From the NCBI GenBank assembly GCA_905147135.1, contig LR990052.1, positions 13,888,200 to 13,952,199 on the forward strand: DNA of 64,000 nt. Direction: 5' to 3'. The stretch comes from Blastobasis lacticolella. Lineage: Eukaryota > Arthropoda > Insecta > Lepidoptera > Blastobasidae. Both the position numbers and the translations under genes were made by a program. The notes under the pieces were generated by a model. The model was not told the origin of the DNA. It searched no databases and saw only the letters and a list, made by a program, of their open reading frames with translations. Positions 1-12,299 of the stretch are shown in pieces. Numbering within the stretch: the stretch's first letter is position 1; each line of letters opens with the position of its first letter.

Positions 1-870
1 AACCCAATACAATAAAACAGTCGACTAAGCATTACCGTGTTATTGACATGTTGTAGTTTGGTTCTAAATATAAACCGTTTTGTTCGCAAAACATTTGTAT
101 GGTGTAAACCATTGCAATTAAGAGCAAACATCAATAACCATATAAAAACAATAACTACAACGGGTCACCAATTAATTAGAACTTTTGCCATTACACGGGA
201 AAGGGAATTGCGTTCCATGTATAGTTACTACAGTACACCTAACACATTTGGAAGCTTGCCAGCTTTCCACTCAGGGCAAGAAACGTAAAGAAACCCGGAT
301 TTATACACAGACTAAGTAACCGAGACATTTGTTTCTACTGCTAGGGAGGTATACGGTTGGGGTAGAGCTTGTATTCAATTATTTAGTTCATGTATTATGT
401 AACTACATGTTTCCCAGCTGGGTTCCGGTATAGGATTCAAATCTTTGCTTTGTCACATATTTAGATCGGCGTCAATAGTATGGCGTAGTATGTATGGTAA
501 AAGAATTGTAGAAAGCGTTTATTGTTCTCTACAAGCTACCAACAATTGATAATTTGTATTTATACCTTCTCGGCTTACACATAGCTAGGTGAGAAAACGC
601 CTGAACTAAGCAGAAGCTGCAGACTTGTCACCGTACCTACTGCACTATCCAATTTATTCCAATTCCAATTTACATATGATAGTAGCCGTGTAGTGTCAGT
701 ACAATAACATTATTTATTTTTTATCTTAACTAAAAAGAATTTGTAGATTTCCTAGGAAATTTATACAATTCCTATATTTCACACATTTCCGGTAACAAGT
801 GACTGACAAGCGTACGCCTGACGGTAAGCAGTTGCCGGCTATTTTGATTTGTTTGTCACTTTATTTTTTT

Positions 871-926
871 CAGACATCTGGTAACCGGAGTTTTTTCTAT
901 TCTACTCTGCCGGACACCACACGGGC
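871..926 (+). repeat. Partial copy of the CCGGACACCACACGG dispersed repeat
   Basis: This short piece ends with the sequence CTCTGCCGGACACCACACGG, which is the 3' end of a repeat seen in fuller form at 13004, 33213 and 51219. Only the terminal part is present. It has no coding capacity. Confidence 0.6.
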
Positions 927-3251
927 ATACACCGAAATACAAGCATTTAAAATTGTTGTTTGGCGACAGAAATAGATAAGGCAATAGACCCCTTCCAGGC
1001 AGATTCCTCCTCTCTGACATTTAAAATCCGAAGTTCATGGAGCGTGAATGTCCGCTCCCAAGCTCTATCATTCAGATAAATAAGTTAGATTAGGTGAAAA
1101 GCCTTAGTGACACTTGGAGCCAACTTTGAATGGACCTTTATCCGGTATAAGCTTTCGCTTCACAGTTTATTATGACGTCATATATATTCACGTATTCATA
1201 TATTCTTCACTTAGGTGGGTGTCAGATAATATCAAACTCAGTCAATAGTGTAATATGAAATAAACATGAGCCGAATATTTTTCCAACGAATCCTTGAGCT
1301 GAACCCTTGGAAGGCTCTGGAGGCACTCGTTTGTAATAAGGCGAATACAGTTAAGGGCCGGTAGGTGTGTGATATTTTCGGCATATCTCCAATGGGAAAC
1401 TGGAGCTTCCAAATTTATATCGTAGAGATAAATCTCTTTATGTTCACTCGAACTCACTCTTTGTGCATTAAGTCACTCATTGTCCATTACACAGGTACCT
1501 ATAAATCGAAATCGAGGTAGGATACACACAACTAGCCCCTGGGTATTGAACCTTTTGTTATGGGTACGTCATAAACAAGCTCCTCGATTCTGAACTGTAA
1601 TCTAAACAGTATTTTACTACTCAGTAACAAATAACTAGAGAAACCACTTGATGGAAAGTGGTACTGTCGGCCATGACATTATGATTCAGTCATGCTTGAC
1701 TCAATTTATTTGCTTCTAGCACGAAGATCAAAATAAATACCCATACGTCTATAGCTACCTTAACAAAATCTTAACCTGCGGCGGTGATCGCAGGGAACAC
1801 AAACGATTAGACAAATTTCTAAAATCAGAATAACAGGAAGAATAATCTTGGTTAAAGAGAAGCCGGATGCAGTCAACCCAACAGTTGTTTACAACTGCCT
1901 GTCTGATAAACAGTAATAATAATAATAATCTCTGTAGGCATAGCTCCATTACACGAGGCGTGTAAAAGTTTATACAGCGAATGTAAGTAGGTGGATAATT
2001 AAACACAAACTCCGCACCACCTCCGTCGTACCCGAAAGGGACTAGAAAGCCGCAGAAACTTATCCATCAAATTGAATAACAGGGGTCAGAGAATCCTGAG
2101 CTGATCTCTTCAGCCCTACTTCATCGTATTTAATTATGTAGGTAGGGCAAGCGTTAAGCCCAAACTGTGTGGGAAACGTTACGGAATATCTAAGCGCGAT
2201 ATAATGCCACCATTAACATGGGCAACGTGACTGTCTTCTACCTATATTACTTACATACCTATATGAGGACTGGGTTTCGTGAAATATCTGTAGGGAAGCA
2301 GAGGGTCGTATCTACCTAATTAGGCAGATGGCGATTGATGTTACTAATAAATGCCAGGAAAATGTTTAGGTATTATTTCTACAGATCTTAGGTTAGATTG
2401 TGACCGAATCGAATGGTTGACAACAAACGGACCTACTAAATATATTACTTTTCTTTCTTAGACAAACCATCAAACAACTATATTTGTGGAATTATTACAC
2501 CAACCAATAACCATGTATGAAAAGGTCGATGTATCTAGAAATGCGAGACAACTTCGTCAGGACCGTAGCAAGGGGAACAACGTGAAGGGAAACCTATCCG
2601 ACTACGACTACGGGACAAAACATTTTTACCTAGTTATCAATAACAAAACATATTTTATTAGGAGTAATCCAAACCGCTTGACACTTTATATCATTGCTTA
2701 GGCTGTACTTAAGCTTTCGTGCAAGAAATATGTCTAAAATACACGACTCTTTTAAGCTATTGAAGTATTAATGTCTGCATCAAGGTTCTTTCCAACGGTT
2801 TTGTCGGCTGGCAGTTAGCCAGCACCGACTTGTGCTGCCAAGGTGTCCCCAGGAACTTTCATCTACACGGACAAAGAAATGCCTCTACCTACCTTCAACC
2901 ACAGCAAAATGTCGATGGCAAAGTTTCAGTTGACCTTAGAATAGGTAAGTATAGTAACAACGACATAGTTGACGGATCAATAGAGACTTATTTTGAAGTG
3001 AAAAACGACAAATTAACAACTCTTTAATGACTTAAAAGAGTATCAGTGCGGTAAAATAATTATAATATGTATAATTCCTATGAAAGTGTTAATTTTAACT
3101 TGTAAGAATATTAGTACGGTAAAGTAATTAAAATTGTACTTACTATGAAAGTATTATTTTTTCTTTATCGAGAATTAGATACCTACCTGTATTAGATAGC
3201 ACGTGGCTTCATTCTCACGGATCAGTTATTTTATGTTAATTAAGTTTGTTG
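927..3251. other. No gene recognised
   Basis: The only open frames are short (under 85 codons), lack recognisable motifs and are not supported by splice-site chains. A trinucleotide AAT run lies near 1915-1930. I see no RNA gene here. Confidence 0.5.
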
Positions 3252-3372
3252 CCTATTTTCCAACCTACGGAGACTCTTAGAAGTTTTGCCTCGAAAACAT
3301 TAGTCGCCTTGTACGACACCCACGGCTGTAAGGGTTTGGAGCTATTTTGCTCTGCCGGACACCACACGGCCT
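3252..3372 (+). repeat. CCGGACACCACACGG repeat, 3' part
   Basis: The stretch reads from a TATTTTCCAACCTACGGAGA start through CGCCTTGTACGACACCCACG to GCCGGACACCACACGGCC, matching the 3' half of the copies at 13004-13242 and 33213-33463. The 5' half is absent. Confidence 0.75.
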
Positions 3373-3767
3373 TGTCCTCGATCACCGTGGCCACGATGAT
3401 TATATACTTAAAGATATTATTAGAAGATTTACCAGATTATGATTTAAAACAGTTCAGAATCGAACCATAAGGCAGTCCAACGCGCGCTATATCCTGCAGG
3501 ATCGATGCAATAACACTTGGCGTCGAGCCAAATGTGTCTGTGTGGGCAAATCGATGGCACGCCAGAGGCTCGTAGGCAAAACCTAATTGGACCGGCTGAA
3601 ACTTGTGCCGAGTGGAAAAATTCAAGGGAATTTGACGGCCGAAGTCGAAACTCAATTTAAATAGCTAATACTCAATACTTTTGCGCCGGGATCAATCAGG
3701 GGCGGGTTATTTTTTGTAATTATTTATTTTTGTTATTAGCTTTTTTTTTTAGCTACCGCGCTTATTT

Positions 3768-3908
3768 GGACAGACCTCCTACTGGATTACATGGGTACGC
3801 CTCTCACGACCTTGTAATGATCGCTGGTACCAGCTGGATGCGGAAGGCACGGGACCGGATCTCTGGGGGAGGCCTATGCCCAGCAGTGGGATTCTTTCGT
3901 TCCATGAG
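3768..3908 (+). mobile_element. RTE-like LINE 3' fragment
   Basis: The plus strand encodes pieces such as DRPPTGLHGY and AGTSWMRKARDR followed by a stretch matching LGEAYAQQWDSF after a frameshift. These are the C-terminal residues typical of RTE-type non-LTR reverse transcriptases in insects. The copy is broken and 5' truncated. Related tails occur at 49418, 49998 and 59036. Confidence 0.65.
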
Positions 3909-4324
3909 TTGGATAAAATATAGTTCATATACTTTTTTCTACAGATAAATGGTCCAAGAAAGCTGTTTTTAGCTTTATATCAGTCAATATATTATGCATT
4001 GCCATCATCACAGCCTATAACAATCCACTACTGAAGTCGCTTCTTTATTATCATCATGTTGGTGTTAAACCCTACATTAATTGAGGGTACGACCGGGAAT
4101 CTCTGATGGTTTCGAGAACCCATTTCCTGATTTTCGGAAGTCAGCTTCTATGACATTATTCGCCGTCACTCAATAGAAGGCCCAATGGAAGAAAGTTAGT
4201 GCTATACATAAAGTTAAATATTTAACTATAAGGTGCTATATGCTCCTGTGCCGGTTTGTATGGTAGGTAAGTGGAAGTATTTACACAATTAAAATGTTGT
4301 AGAAATATCACTACATATTTAAAA

Positions 4325-4461
4325 AATGTCCCACGTCGCGTCTGTCTGTCGCGATAAACTCAAAAGAGTACTGAATCAATAAACAGTGATTTATGAGGAA
4401 GGTTTAGGTGTATAATTTGTTAAGGTTACTACTACCCGTGAGAAGCCGGGAGGGTCGCTAG
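4325..4461 (+). mobile_element. Helitron-like 3' end
   Basis: The segment ends in CTAG followed by T, with a short CCCG/CGGG stem just upstream, as at a Helitron 3' terminus. A second copy with the same internal phrase GGAAGGTTTAGG and the same end lies at 62015-62170. The 5' TC terminus was not located, so this start is approximate. Confidence 0.5.
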
Positions 4462-4584
4462 TCATATATAAAATCTGTTACTAAGTGGAGATATATTGTA
4501 GAGCAATATTTGAAATTCATTAAAGTTAACTTAGTAGTAAACTTTGTATTGTAGGAACTCATTCATTTAAAACTGCATGCACAT

Positions 4585-4645
4585 TACAGTATAATGGCGG
4601 ACTTAAAGCTATGTAACTTTTTCTACCAGTCAACCAGAGACCAAT
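4585..4645 (+). repeat. GGCGGACTTAAAGC repeat fragment
   Basis: The phrase GGCGGACTTAAAGC followed by TTTTTCTACCAGTCAACC matches a repeat at 53205-53290, inside an arm intron, where it reads GGCGGACTTAAAGCCATCAA. It is probably the tail of a non-coding retroelement. Confidence 0.5.
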
Positions 4646-4649
4646 TAAC

Positions 4650-6590
4650 AAAAACTTATAAACTTCTTCACCAAAAAGTAATCAATAATTTATAATTATG
4701 AATAACACAGTAAATTGAACCAGTGCTCCAACTACTTTTGTTTTTACTTCCTACATAACTGCATGTATAAACAACATACGCCACGATGCTCCACATTTCT
4801 GGAATCACAGCGAGACGTGTGTTGGTGATATTCAATTTGCATGAAAATATGATTACCGTGCGTTGTCTTAGTTATGTATAAATTACCATGCAAATTTGTT
4901 CCCCGTGATGTGTATTACATGCAAGAATTGTTTTGTGAAATAATACTGTTGGCGTACGCCCAACAGAGCCTGGAATCGACCTCACTGTCGTTGCCTGTAT
5001 TTGTCAACATGTTCGTTCCGTTTTTATGGGAACACTGTAATGTTTGACACTCCAACGCAAAGCTCTTGTTTCCTTTCTTTACGAAAATAATAAAAGATAA
5101 CCGTAACAACTTACAACGCTATAAAGACAACTATATAACGTTGGAGCATAAACACATGCGTCATATTGACGAATCTCGTATTCTGTCCCAATTTTCTCTA
5201 CCGCCTTTTGTATATTTGATCGAGTATACGTTGTGCGATTTAATCGCTATACAGGAAAATCCACGTTTAATATTCTTGTCGTATTTTCCTGAAGATGCGA
5301 AAGTCAGTGAACATAAGAAGGGAAACGCCGCACTTTCTATCAAACTACACATTCCTAAAAACTATGTGCCGTGACCCGAATATAAATAGATTTATGTGTC
5401 TCAACCGGTGCCGTGCCGTTGGCAGCGGCTCTTTGTCTTTGTTATATCCAAATTGGCAAAACGGATGCTCGCCCGAGAAAGGGCGGCACCGTTCCTAACA
5501 CAAACAAAGCCTGGGAAATTCCCGACACAAATAGTCTACTTAACAGCGAGTGACGTTAACCCGTCGAAGACAACATGTCGACGTCATCGTTCAATATCAA
5601 TAAGAGTAATTTGGGGCCTGACGCAACAATCTAATCTAACCAATCGCGTATGCAAGTACGTCACAGAAGGCACCACGGGCCGTGTCGCGAACGAGCATTT
5701 CATTGCTTAATAAAACTTTCACAGGCTTCCCCCTTTCATTTTCGCGCCACGTCGCGGCGTACATAAATAATATTCGTTCATTTAAAATACATTAAGCTGG
5801 GTGGGCTCGATCGGCTCCCGGGTGGGCAGGTGGAACAAGGGTAATTTCCGCGGGCAACCGCCCAACCCGAAAACCCGAACCCGAAAACATTGCGGCCGCG
5901 CCGGCACCTCGCCGGCCGAACGGTTAACGACAGGGACGCTGACGTAATTAATTTCGCCCAAAGGGCATGATTAGGGATTCGTGTTCCTGTAATACTCGTT
6001 TGGATTCCGCGGCCGCTGAGCAGCCGATTTGAATATACAAATTTAGACACGGATTTTATTGTGCCAGTCTGACGTCACATTAGCGAAGGGATTGCTTCAC
6101 TGCGCGGCGTGATTTGAATGAAATTATTGTAATCCCTAGTATGTAATACTCCATATAATATGCTGTAGGCCGTGTCGATGTTCTCCGAAGGTAGTAACTA
6201 ACACAAAGTAGGTAATAAATTTCATTTAATTATTATTCCTGTACCTGCGTACGTGTCCTTTTCACACCCAGTGAAACGAGAAATTATGTGATCTACATTC
6301 CTAATTAAATTCTTCGCGTTTAATTATCAATCGCATTTCGTCGTGAAACACACATTTAACTTTGTCATTAACACAAATGAATGCGGACCAGTAATAATTA
6401 AGCTGAGCAAAATTAATTAATATCGTTCCGATAATTAACGGGAGCTTTTACCAACGAATACGATGCCTATTGCAATGATTATTGCGGTTGGACGTAATTA
6501 ACGGTCGCACGGTATTAATATTGCAAAGCCACATCACAGATTATGGTTTCACTTTTAGTACCTATCATCTCTTTGTACTCATGTTTTTGT
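4650..6590. other. No gene recognised; includes a GC-rich patch
   Basis: Open frames here (near 5066-5374 and 5396-5710) show no known motif or splice context. Positions 5780-5950 are distinctly richer in G+C and CpG than the surroundings, but I find no promoter elements or conserved exon nearby. Confidence 0.4.
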
Positions 6591-6599
6591 AGAGGAAAC

Positions 6600-6840
6600 A
6601 TATTTTATAATACATGTTAAAGGTGTGATCCGGGTTTCCTGCCGCGTATTATAAAATTAAATGTTTTAAACTATCGCGGTTATCACAACACATTTTAAAG
6701 GTATGTTCCGGGTTACCTACCGCGTACCTTTGTATACGAGTAGTCCGATATTCCGACGCAGTCGTCCCGTGACCTTGATGCATGCAAGTGCGTCGAAATA
6801 TCGGTCTACGTTCGAACTATAGTTTAATACATTACATTTT
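6600..6840. repeat. Internally duplicated and inverted repeat
   Basis: Two related phrases, TTAAAGGTGTGATCCGGGTT near 6618 and TTAAAGGTATGTTCCGGGTT near 6696, form a direct duplication. Just after, CCGATATTCCGACGCA (about 6748) and TGCGTCGAAATATCGG (about 6790) form an imperfect inverted pair. This is a non-coding dispersed repeat. Confidence 0.5.
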
Positions 6841-7150
6841 ATAATAAGTATGATAGAGATATGTAAAGAAAGACACGCCTCATTAACAAGACGTTTACAA
6901 ACCCCAAAACATTATAATGTCAGTAGCATCAACACTTATTTAGACCACTTCCTCCACAAGTACAACCTTGTTCTTATCAAACGCCTTTACCCTACGGTGT
7001 GTTACGTCGTAAACAAGGCCCTTTTCACCAAAGTGGCTCACTTTATGGCCTTTGTTATACCTTTAAGGGAAAGCACGCTGTTATAGTTTAGCGGTAATGT
7101 ATAGCGTTTATATACGGCTCCGTTAGTTGAGTAAGTAGAATAATGAAAAA

Positions 7151-7500
7151 TAATCTTGGTGGTAATGTCCCGGTTGTGTTCTCGAGAACGAGGGCCCAGG
7201 GTCCACCTTGACCATGATCCAAGATTTGGCGATCAGGTAATTACAGTGGAGCGACTACCATCTGACCTTCGTGACCCCGCTACCAGGGGAACCTGACCAG
7301 ATTGGATCATGGTTACAAATTCAGTTGCCTGAATTTGCAGGTTTCATCACGATGTTTTCCCTCAACGTAAGAGCATCGGTTAAAATACAACTAATGTACA
7401 TAACTTAGAAAAGAGTCATTGGTACATAGCCGCAGCGGGATTGGAACCCGGTACCTCTCGTTGACGAGTTGGATGCTCATCCTTCCGGCTACCGACGCTC
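7151..7500 (-). mobile_element. SINE-B copy, full length, minus strand
   Basis: On the minus strand the element starts with a tRNA-like head (GAGCGTCGGTAGCCGGAAGG) containing a B box of the GGTTCCAATCC type. It ends with GACATTACCACCAAGATTAT. The layout matches the copies at 10613, 21435, 32722 and 59991, so this is a tRNA-derived SINE family of about 330-350 bp. Confidence 0.75.
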
Positions 7501-7614
7501 TAGTATAATAATTGAGTAAATAGAATGTTAGATAAATAAGATAAGATAAATAAGATAGAAAATCAAGTTATCGTCCTGTGCATTGATTGTCATCATCTCA
7601 GCCGCAGGGCCTTC

Positions 7615-7752
7615 ACTTTAGAACATATACCTGCAACGCCAACCACGCTGATTGGCTCTGTACCTGTACCTCCTGCATCCGCTCTCCTTAGGTTGCAGAT
7701 GTCTCGGACGACGGTGGCCACTTTCCATTAGATGGATCGTCCGTCCGTGTGC
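7615..7752 (-). repeat. GGACGACGGTGGCC repeat, minus copy
   Basis: The phrase CGACGGTGGCCACTTTCCAT and the following CGTCCGTCCGTGT are the reverse complement of the repeat at 24560-24760. The family has no clear coding capacity. Confidence 0.6.
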
Positions 7753-8639
7753 GAAAAATATTTTAAAGTCTCAGTCTTTTCAAGTTGGATTCCGGAACCT
7801 TTCCGCTCCACCAACCACTTCACTTAATTTTTGCAAATCTAAAACTTACGTCGGTGGCCTTATTTCTGCTGCGGATAACCTCATCTCAGATCTTATCACA
7901 TAGTAATTGCCAAGCGTAGCTCTTTCTACTGCACATTCCAAGTGACCTTGAGCTTTCAAATAAGGCCCTCAGTAAGGCAATACTTATCTGTTTCGTAAGT
8001 AACAATATACACCAAATTTATTTGTAATTGCAATGTTGTTATAATACCCGCAACGTGTACTCTTATGGTTATAGAGTTCACATCTCCATGCAAGGCTAAT
8101 CATATTAAATAGGCAGACCTTCGTATGAACCTGAAAATGGGCAGCAATGCTTTTGTCTTGTATTATGGACGCCACGAAATCCATCCACTTGCAGATATTA
8201 TAGTACCTACTATAGTAGAGGATACTCGGTCGTCGTATTGATTCCGTTAGAAAGCCTGTCCAATACCCAGTAGATACAACACCAAAAGCCGACCCAATAT
8301 CACACTACCGCCTGACCACGGGGCTCTATCAATCGAGCAACAAAACTACCCGCAAAAACAGACCGGTTCCAGCGGCCATCTTGCATTAGCATACATTGTT
8401 ATGCGCCAGCCCACGTCGGCCAGATTGCATTTATTTGCATAATTTCGCCGAGACAAGTTATGTGTTACAGTCGGTGGTACTGCTCACCTGGTAAACTGGG
8501 ACATTGTGTGAAATGTTTAAACTAATTCTATTTCTGTTACGCTAAATGCGATAAGTATTATCATGTTATATTGCTTGTAATAATGGCTGCGTCTGCAAAG
8601 TAAGATGTGAACTTCTTTAAGGGTAAGGCCACTGATCCA

Positions 8640-8870
8640 TTTTTCTCGTCTAAGTGTAGCGACACTCTTGACAGAGTGGTCGTCGGTTGGATTGACAGCA
8701 CGCTTCTGTCGCCACTCTTCTTAAACTGCTGCTTTTCTAGTACACTCGTAGAGAGTACCATTAACGGCAGCTTTGACTTGGTCGGTCCAGCGCATCCGTG
8801 ATCTTTTGCGTGGTCTTGTGCCTTCCACCTTTCCCAGTACCACTGTTCCATTTTACATGGATCTAATTTT
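8640..8870 (-). mobile_element. Non-LTR reverse transcriptase C-terminal relic
   Basis: Read on the minus strand in one frame the DNA encodes GKVEGTRPRKRSRMRWTDQV and then VNGTLYECTRKAAV, followed by a stop. The (K/R)RPR..RWTDQ pattern is characteristic of the C-terminal region of insect RTE-like retrotransposon polyproteins. No endonuclease or catalytic reverse transcriptase motifs are left. Confidence 0.6.
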
Positions 8871-8994
8871 ATCGCAGAGGAAATGTTTAGCGGATAATTT
8901 ATCACGCATATCTATGCTTATTAAGGTGGATTAAGGGTGGAAGTAAACAGACACAGAACAAAATTTACCGACATCGCTCACCGAATTATAAAGC

Positions 8995-9225
8995 TGAAGT
9001 GGTGTTGGGTTGGTCATAATACGGCGAAAACCGATAACTGCTGTGCTAAACTAGTTCTATAGTGAAGATCACGACTTGGCAAGCATAGTGTAGGGCGCCC
9101 TCCAGTCTGATAGAGTGACATTTGCGAAAGGTGGAGGCTGGATGTGGAAAGTCGAGGGTGCATTGGTGCTTATTATGGGAGGCCTATGTACGGCTAGACG
9201 TGGACTAATATAGGGTGATGATCAT
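8995..9225 (+). mobile_element. RTE-like LINE 3' tail, badly decayed
   Basis: The plus strand gives scraps such as WEAYVRLDVD after many stops, ending in GGGTGATGATCATT. The order of these scraps fits the C-terminus and tail of an RTE-type element. It lies back to back with the minus-strand relic at 8640. Confidence 0.45.
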
Positions 9226-9229
9226 TACA

Positions 9230-9955
9230 ATTATGAAACCGGATGACATTCTAATGCCTAAAGCTGTTAAAGAAAAATTTTTCGCGAATGCGGCCTTAGT
9301 GACCTACCTACCTACAATATTACAGAAATGTATGCCAAATAGTTAGTGGTACATATATACTCTGATTATTACACGCAAAGTCCTTATTTTCCTTAATAAT
9401 CTTGTCACTGAAGCTATTTACTGTTCCATTTTCTGAAGCAACAATGAATAGGGAGGAAATTACTCCTAACTTTTCTCATTTCTTTGCGCCAAAATAGAAA
9501 CAATTTTCAAGAATGGGGCCAAGACGACGAGCCCCTCTCAAATTTTAATTTATGTCGCGGATTATAAATAATTCATCAGGTAAACTGTCCTACGAAAAAT
9601 TGTTCTGCAGACACTCTTTTCAAAGAGAATTTTCACGCGGTAATATTTTATGATATACTCGTATTTGTCCACTAACACATAGGCGGTATATTTCGCAAGA
9701 AGAGGAAGCAATTTCCTGATAGTGTGTCCTTAGTGATTGTAACGAACGTTGTAAAAAAACCGTTGCTAAAAGCAACATGTCGGCGCGTGAAGGGAGGGGA
9801 GTGCCACTAAAACAAAAGACAATCGCGTCAACTTGAGGCCAATAAAAAAGTGTATCGGATAAAAGGCGAGCGCCTCCAGACGCACCTACGTAACGCAACG
9901 CCGACCGTAAGGTAACAGAACAGCGGCAGTAAAATCCTGGCTAATAAAAGCCGGC
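9230..9955. other. No gene recognised
   Basis: A 92-codon minus-strand open frame near 9620-9898 carries no motif I recognise and has no supporting splice sites or neighbouring exons. Confidence 0.4.
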
Positions 9956-9959
9956 TAGA

Positions 9960-10145
9960 TGTGAATAAGGTTCAGAATAGCTAAACCAGGCGAGCGGTAC
10001 CGGCCGCACATCCGGGACCGGGCGGGTCAAGGTCACGAGTCACGGCCCGCGGATCGATGGAGCTACGACTTGCTACGACGCCCGTGCCGCGCCCCGCCCC
10101 CCGCTCCCCGCCCGCGCTACGCCACTACGAGCTACGAGCGCTTCA
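9960..10145. other. GC- and CpG-rich patch
   Basis: This stretch is far richer in G+C than its surroundings and holds a run of CCGCGCCCCGCCCCCCGCTC type. Short CTACGA words recur in it (for example AGCTACGACTTGCTACGACG). It could be a promoter-type island or simply a low-complexity patch. No initiator, TATA box or exon could be assigned. Confidence 0.4.
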
Positions 10146-10612
10146 ATTCGCAGAACTCAGCGCTTTTTAATCAAGTGTATTTCTGTACCTTCCTTCATGA
10201 GTTGGAGTGACGTCAAGTAAATTTTTAGGGAGGCGTTTCAAGGCCCGTTTGTAATAAAAACGAGAGATTTGTATTATTATTTTTTACAAATGATATTTTT
10301 TGTATCTAATCCGTACGCTTTTCGCCAGTGGGGAGGTAAAATGTCACAGTAGAAAGATAAAAGCTTGCAATGTACCATTGGAAAGCACTCGTGGTACGAG
10401 ATAAATCTGCTTTATTGGACACAATGGAGATGCATGCCCTGTCATTAGTCAACTGCAACACAAAGCAGATTAGGGGCATTGATTGATGAACTAGCGCGCT
10501 CGCAATGAGTTAAGTAGATACTATTAATTAATCACACCATTTCAGTAAAATGTAGATGACTTTATAGTATGTATTTACTTTAAAGTCATCTATATTATAA
10601 AATTGCCGTGTT

Positions 10613-10960
10613 AAGAGCTTCGGTGGCCTATTGGTTAGCGAGTCCGATTCGTAAGCGCTAAGTACCGAGTTCAAACCCCAGTGCCGCTATGTATCAAGAA
10701 TTTTTGTTAGAGTTATGTACATCAGTTGAACACTAACGATGTTATTACGGTAAAAGAAAACATCGCGAGGAAATGTGCTAACTTAGGCGACTGAATTTGT
10801 AATCATGATCTCGTCAGGTTCCCCTGTTAACAGGATCACGGAGGTCACATGGCAGTCGCTCTACTGTAATTACCGGATCTGCCAGACTCTTGATCATGGT
10901 TAGGGTGGACGCTGGGCCCTCGCGTGCGAGAGTACAACCGGGACATTAACGCCAAGAGGA
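10613..10960 (+). mobile_element. SINE-B copy, full length
   Basis: The tRNA-like head begins GAGCTTCGGTGGCCTATTGG and includes a B-box-like GAGTTCAAACCCC. The body continues to the common 3' end GGGACATTAACGCCAAGA. This copy and that at 59991 are on the same strand and nearly co-linear. Confidence 0.8.
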
Positions 10961-10964
10961 TCAT

Positions 10965-11078
10965 ATTAAAACCGATCTCCAATCTCCCAGACAAGAGTGG
11001 ATGGCAAAACCATTCATTGTTGAGAAGGAGGCTCAAGCCCAGAAATTGATAGCTATAGACTGTTGATGTGATGTGAGA
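10965..11078 (+). mobile_element. RTE-like LINE tail
   Basis: The segment holds GGAGGCTCAAGCCCAGAAAT and then CTGTTGATGTGATG. This reads as the EEAQAQ..C stop region with a GATG-rich tail typical of RTE-like 3' ends. A similar tail lies at 15795-15912. Confidence 0.5.
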
Positions 11079-11469
11079 AGAACGTTTTCGGTATTGTTTG
11101 TAGAAATCGTATATAATTTGAGCAAATATGACGAAAATAATATTCACACTACAGGTACTATACCACAGGGACCTACCTAGTTAAACTTTCCGACTTTAAT
11201 AGACAACTACAAATCCAAAGTGAGTTAAGTACTTGCTTCGACTTTCTTTCAACTTCGAATTTCTGCAAAAGTAGTTTAGGAGCCGGAATTACGTAATACT
11301 AAGGCCCGGCACTCAGTGAGAGGACGGCATAACAAGGCAATATATCACTTATTTATTTGTAGAATGTAATGTAACTTAATATAATGACAATAAAGTTTAA
11401 ATGTCAAACTTGGCACGCCTAGTATTTTTACAAGTTTTTATTTAACTCGCAATGTTTCATACACGTTCG

Positions 11470-11650
11470 GTGATATTCTTGCAAGCCTAATTTGACCCAC
11501 TTCCCGGTTCCAATTCAGTTGAAATTTGGTATACCTATGTTACTTAGATGACAATGTATTAATATGGTACCATGGAGCTGGTCTGATGATGGAGTCGGAA
11601 AGGCTGGAATCGGATGGGACTCATCGTCTTGTTGAGTACGCGATAAAAGC
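11470..11650 (+). repeat. Repeat J copy
   Basis: Phrases CTTGCAAGCCTAATTTGACC and CCATGGAGCTGGTCTGATGA recur at 58976-59400, where the copy is split by an RTE-like tail. The family is non-coding as far as can be seen. Confidence 0.6.
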
Positions 11651-11699
11651 TTGTTATGATAAACTTTTTTTCATTTGAGAACTTATTTCTCTGTGGCTT

Positions 11700-12110
11700 G
11701 ACGCTGTGCTGTTTCCGTCCCCACTATTATTGTCAATACACTTTCAACTTTAATGTTATTACTATAAGTTATATTCTTACTCGTCACCATTCTCGTCACC
11801 AAAATGTTTCTCATTAAGCCTTGCCCTTCTAACCGAAATGGCCTGACTAACTAAAAAGACACATTATTGACACATAACGTCGAGCCCTGGTTATTTCCAT
11901 GGTCGAGCCTTTAGCGCCGCCGTCTGATAAATAAGACTAATGTCTGATACATTTTCAAGGCAAGTTCGAAGTAAAAAGTTTGGCGGTTAAAAGGTTAACG
12001 AAGTCTGTGCGGACAAAAATAGCGGGCAAAATCTGTAATCTATTTAAAAGTATACCTAGTGGATCCGGCGCGACTTCGATCGAGTAGGATGCTTCCGACC
12101 GTACATTACC
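11700..12110. other. No gene recognised
   Basis: AT-rich sequence without recognisable exons, RNA genes or repeat matches elsewhere in the window. Confidence 0.4.
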
Positions 12111-12119
12111 GTATCCTTA

Positions 12120-12205
12120 CTCCAACCCTACCCTCCCTACACCAATCCTACAAGTACCCTACACCTACCCTACACCTATCCTACACCTACCCTACACTTA
12201 ATTTA
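12120..12205. repeat. CCTACACCTACC-type minisatellite
   Basis: A pyrimidine-rich tandem array of roughly 12-bp units (CCTACACCTACC and variants) occupies this stretch. It produces a spurious Pro/Thr/Tyr/Leu-rich open frame in one reading. Confidence 0.7.
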
Positions 12206-12299
12206 CCCTGCCTATCCTTTTTCTTGCTTATAAACCTCTTGAATCAATCTATCTATTTCTCAAAACCAAGCATTAAAATCCGTTTCGTAGTTTAAAAAC

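Noticed and set aside
5066..5710. Two overlapping plus-strand frames of about 100 codons
   Set aside because: The protein sequences look random, one lacks an ATG start, and no splice sites link them to other exons.
9620..9898. 92-codon minus-strand frame
   Set aside because: No recognisable motif, no neighbouring exons, and its length is not unusual for the local composition.
12059..12295. Possible small secreted protein
   Set aside because: The frame is produced by a pyrimidine-rich minisatellite and lacks a signal peptide, ATG context or conserved motif.
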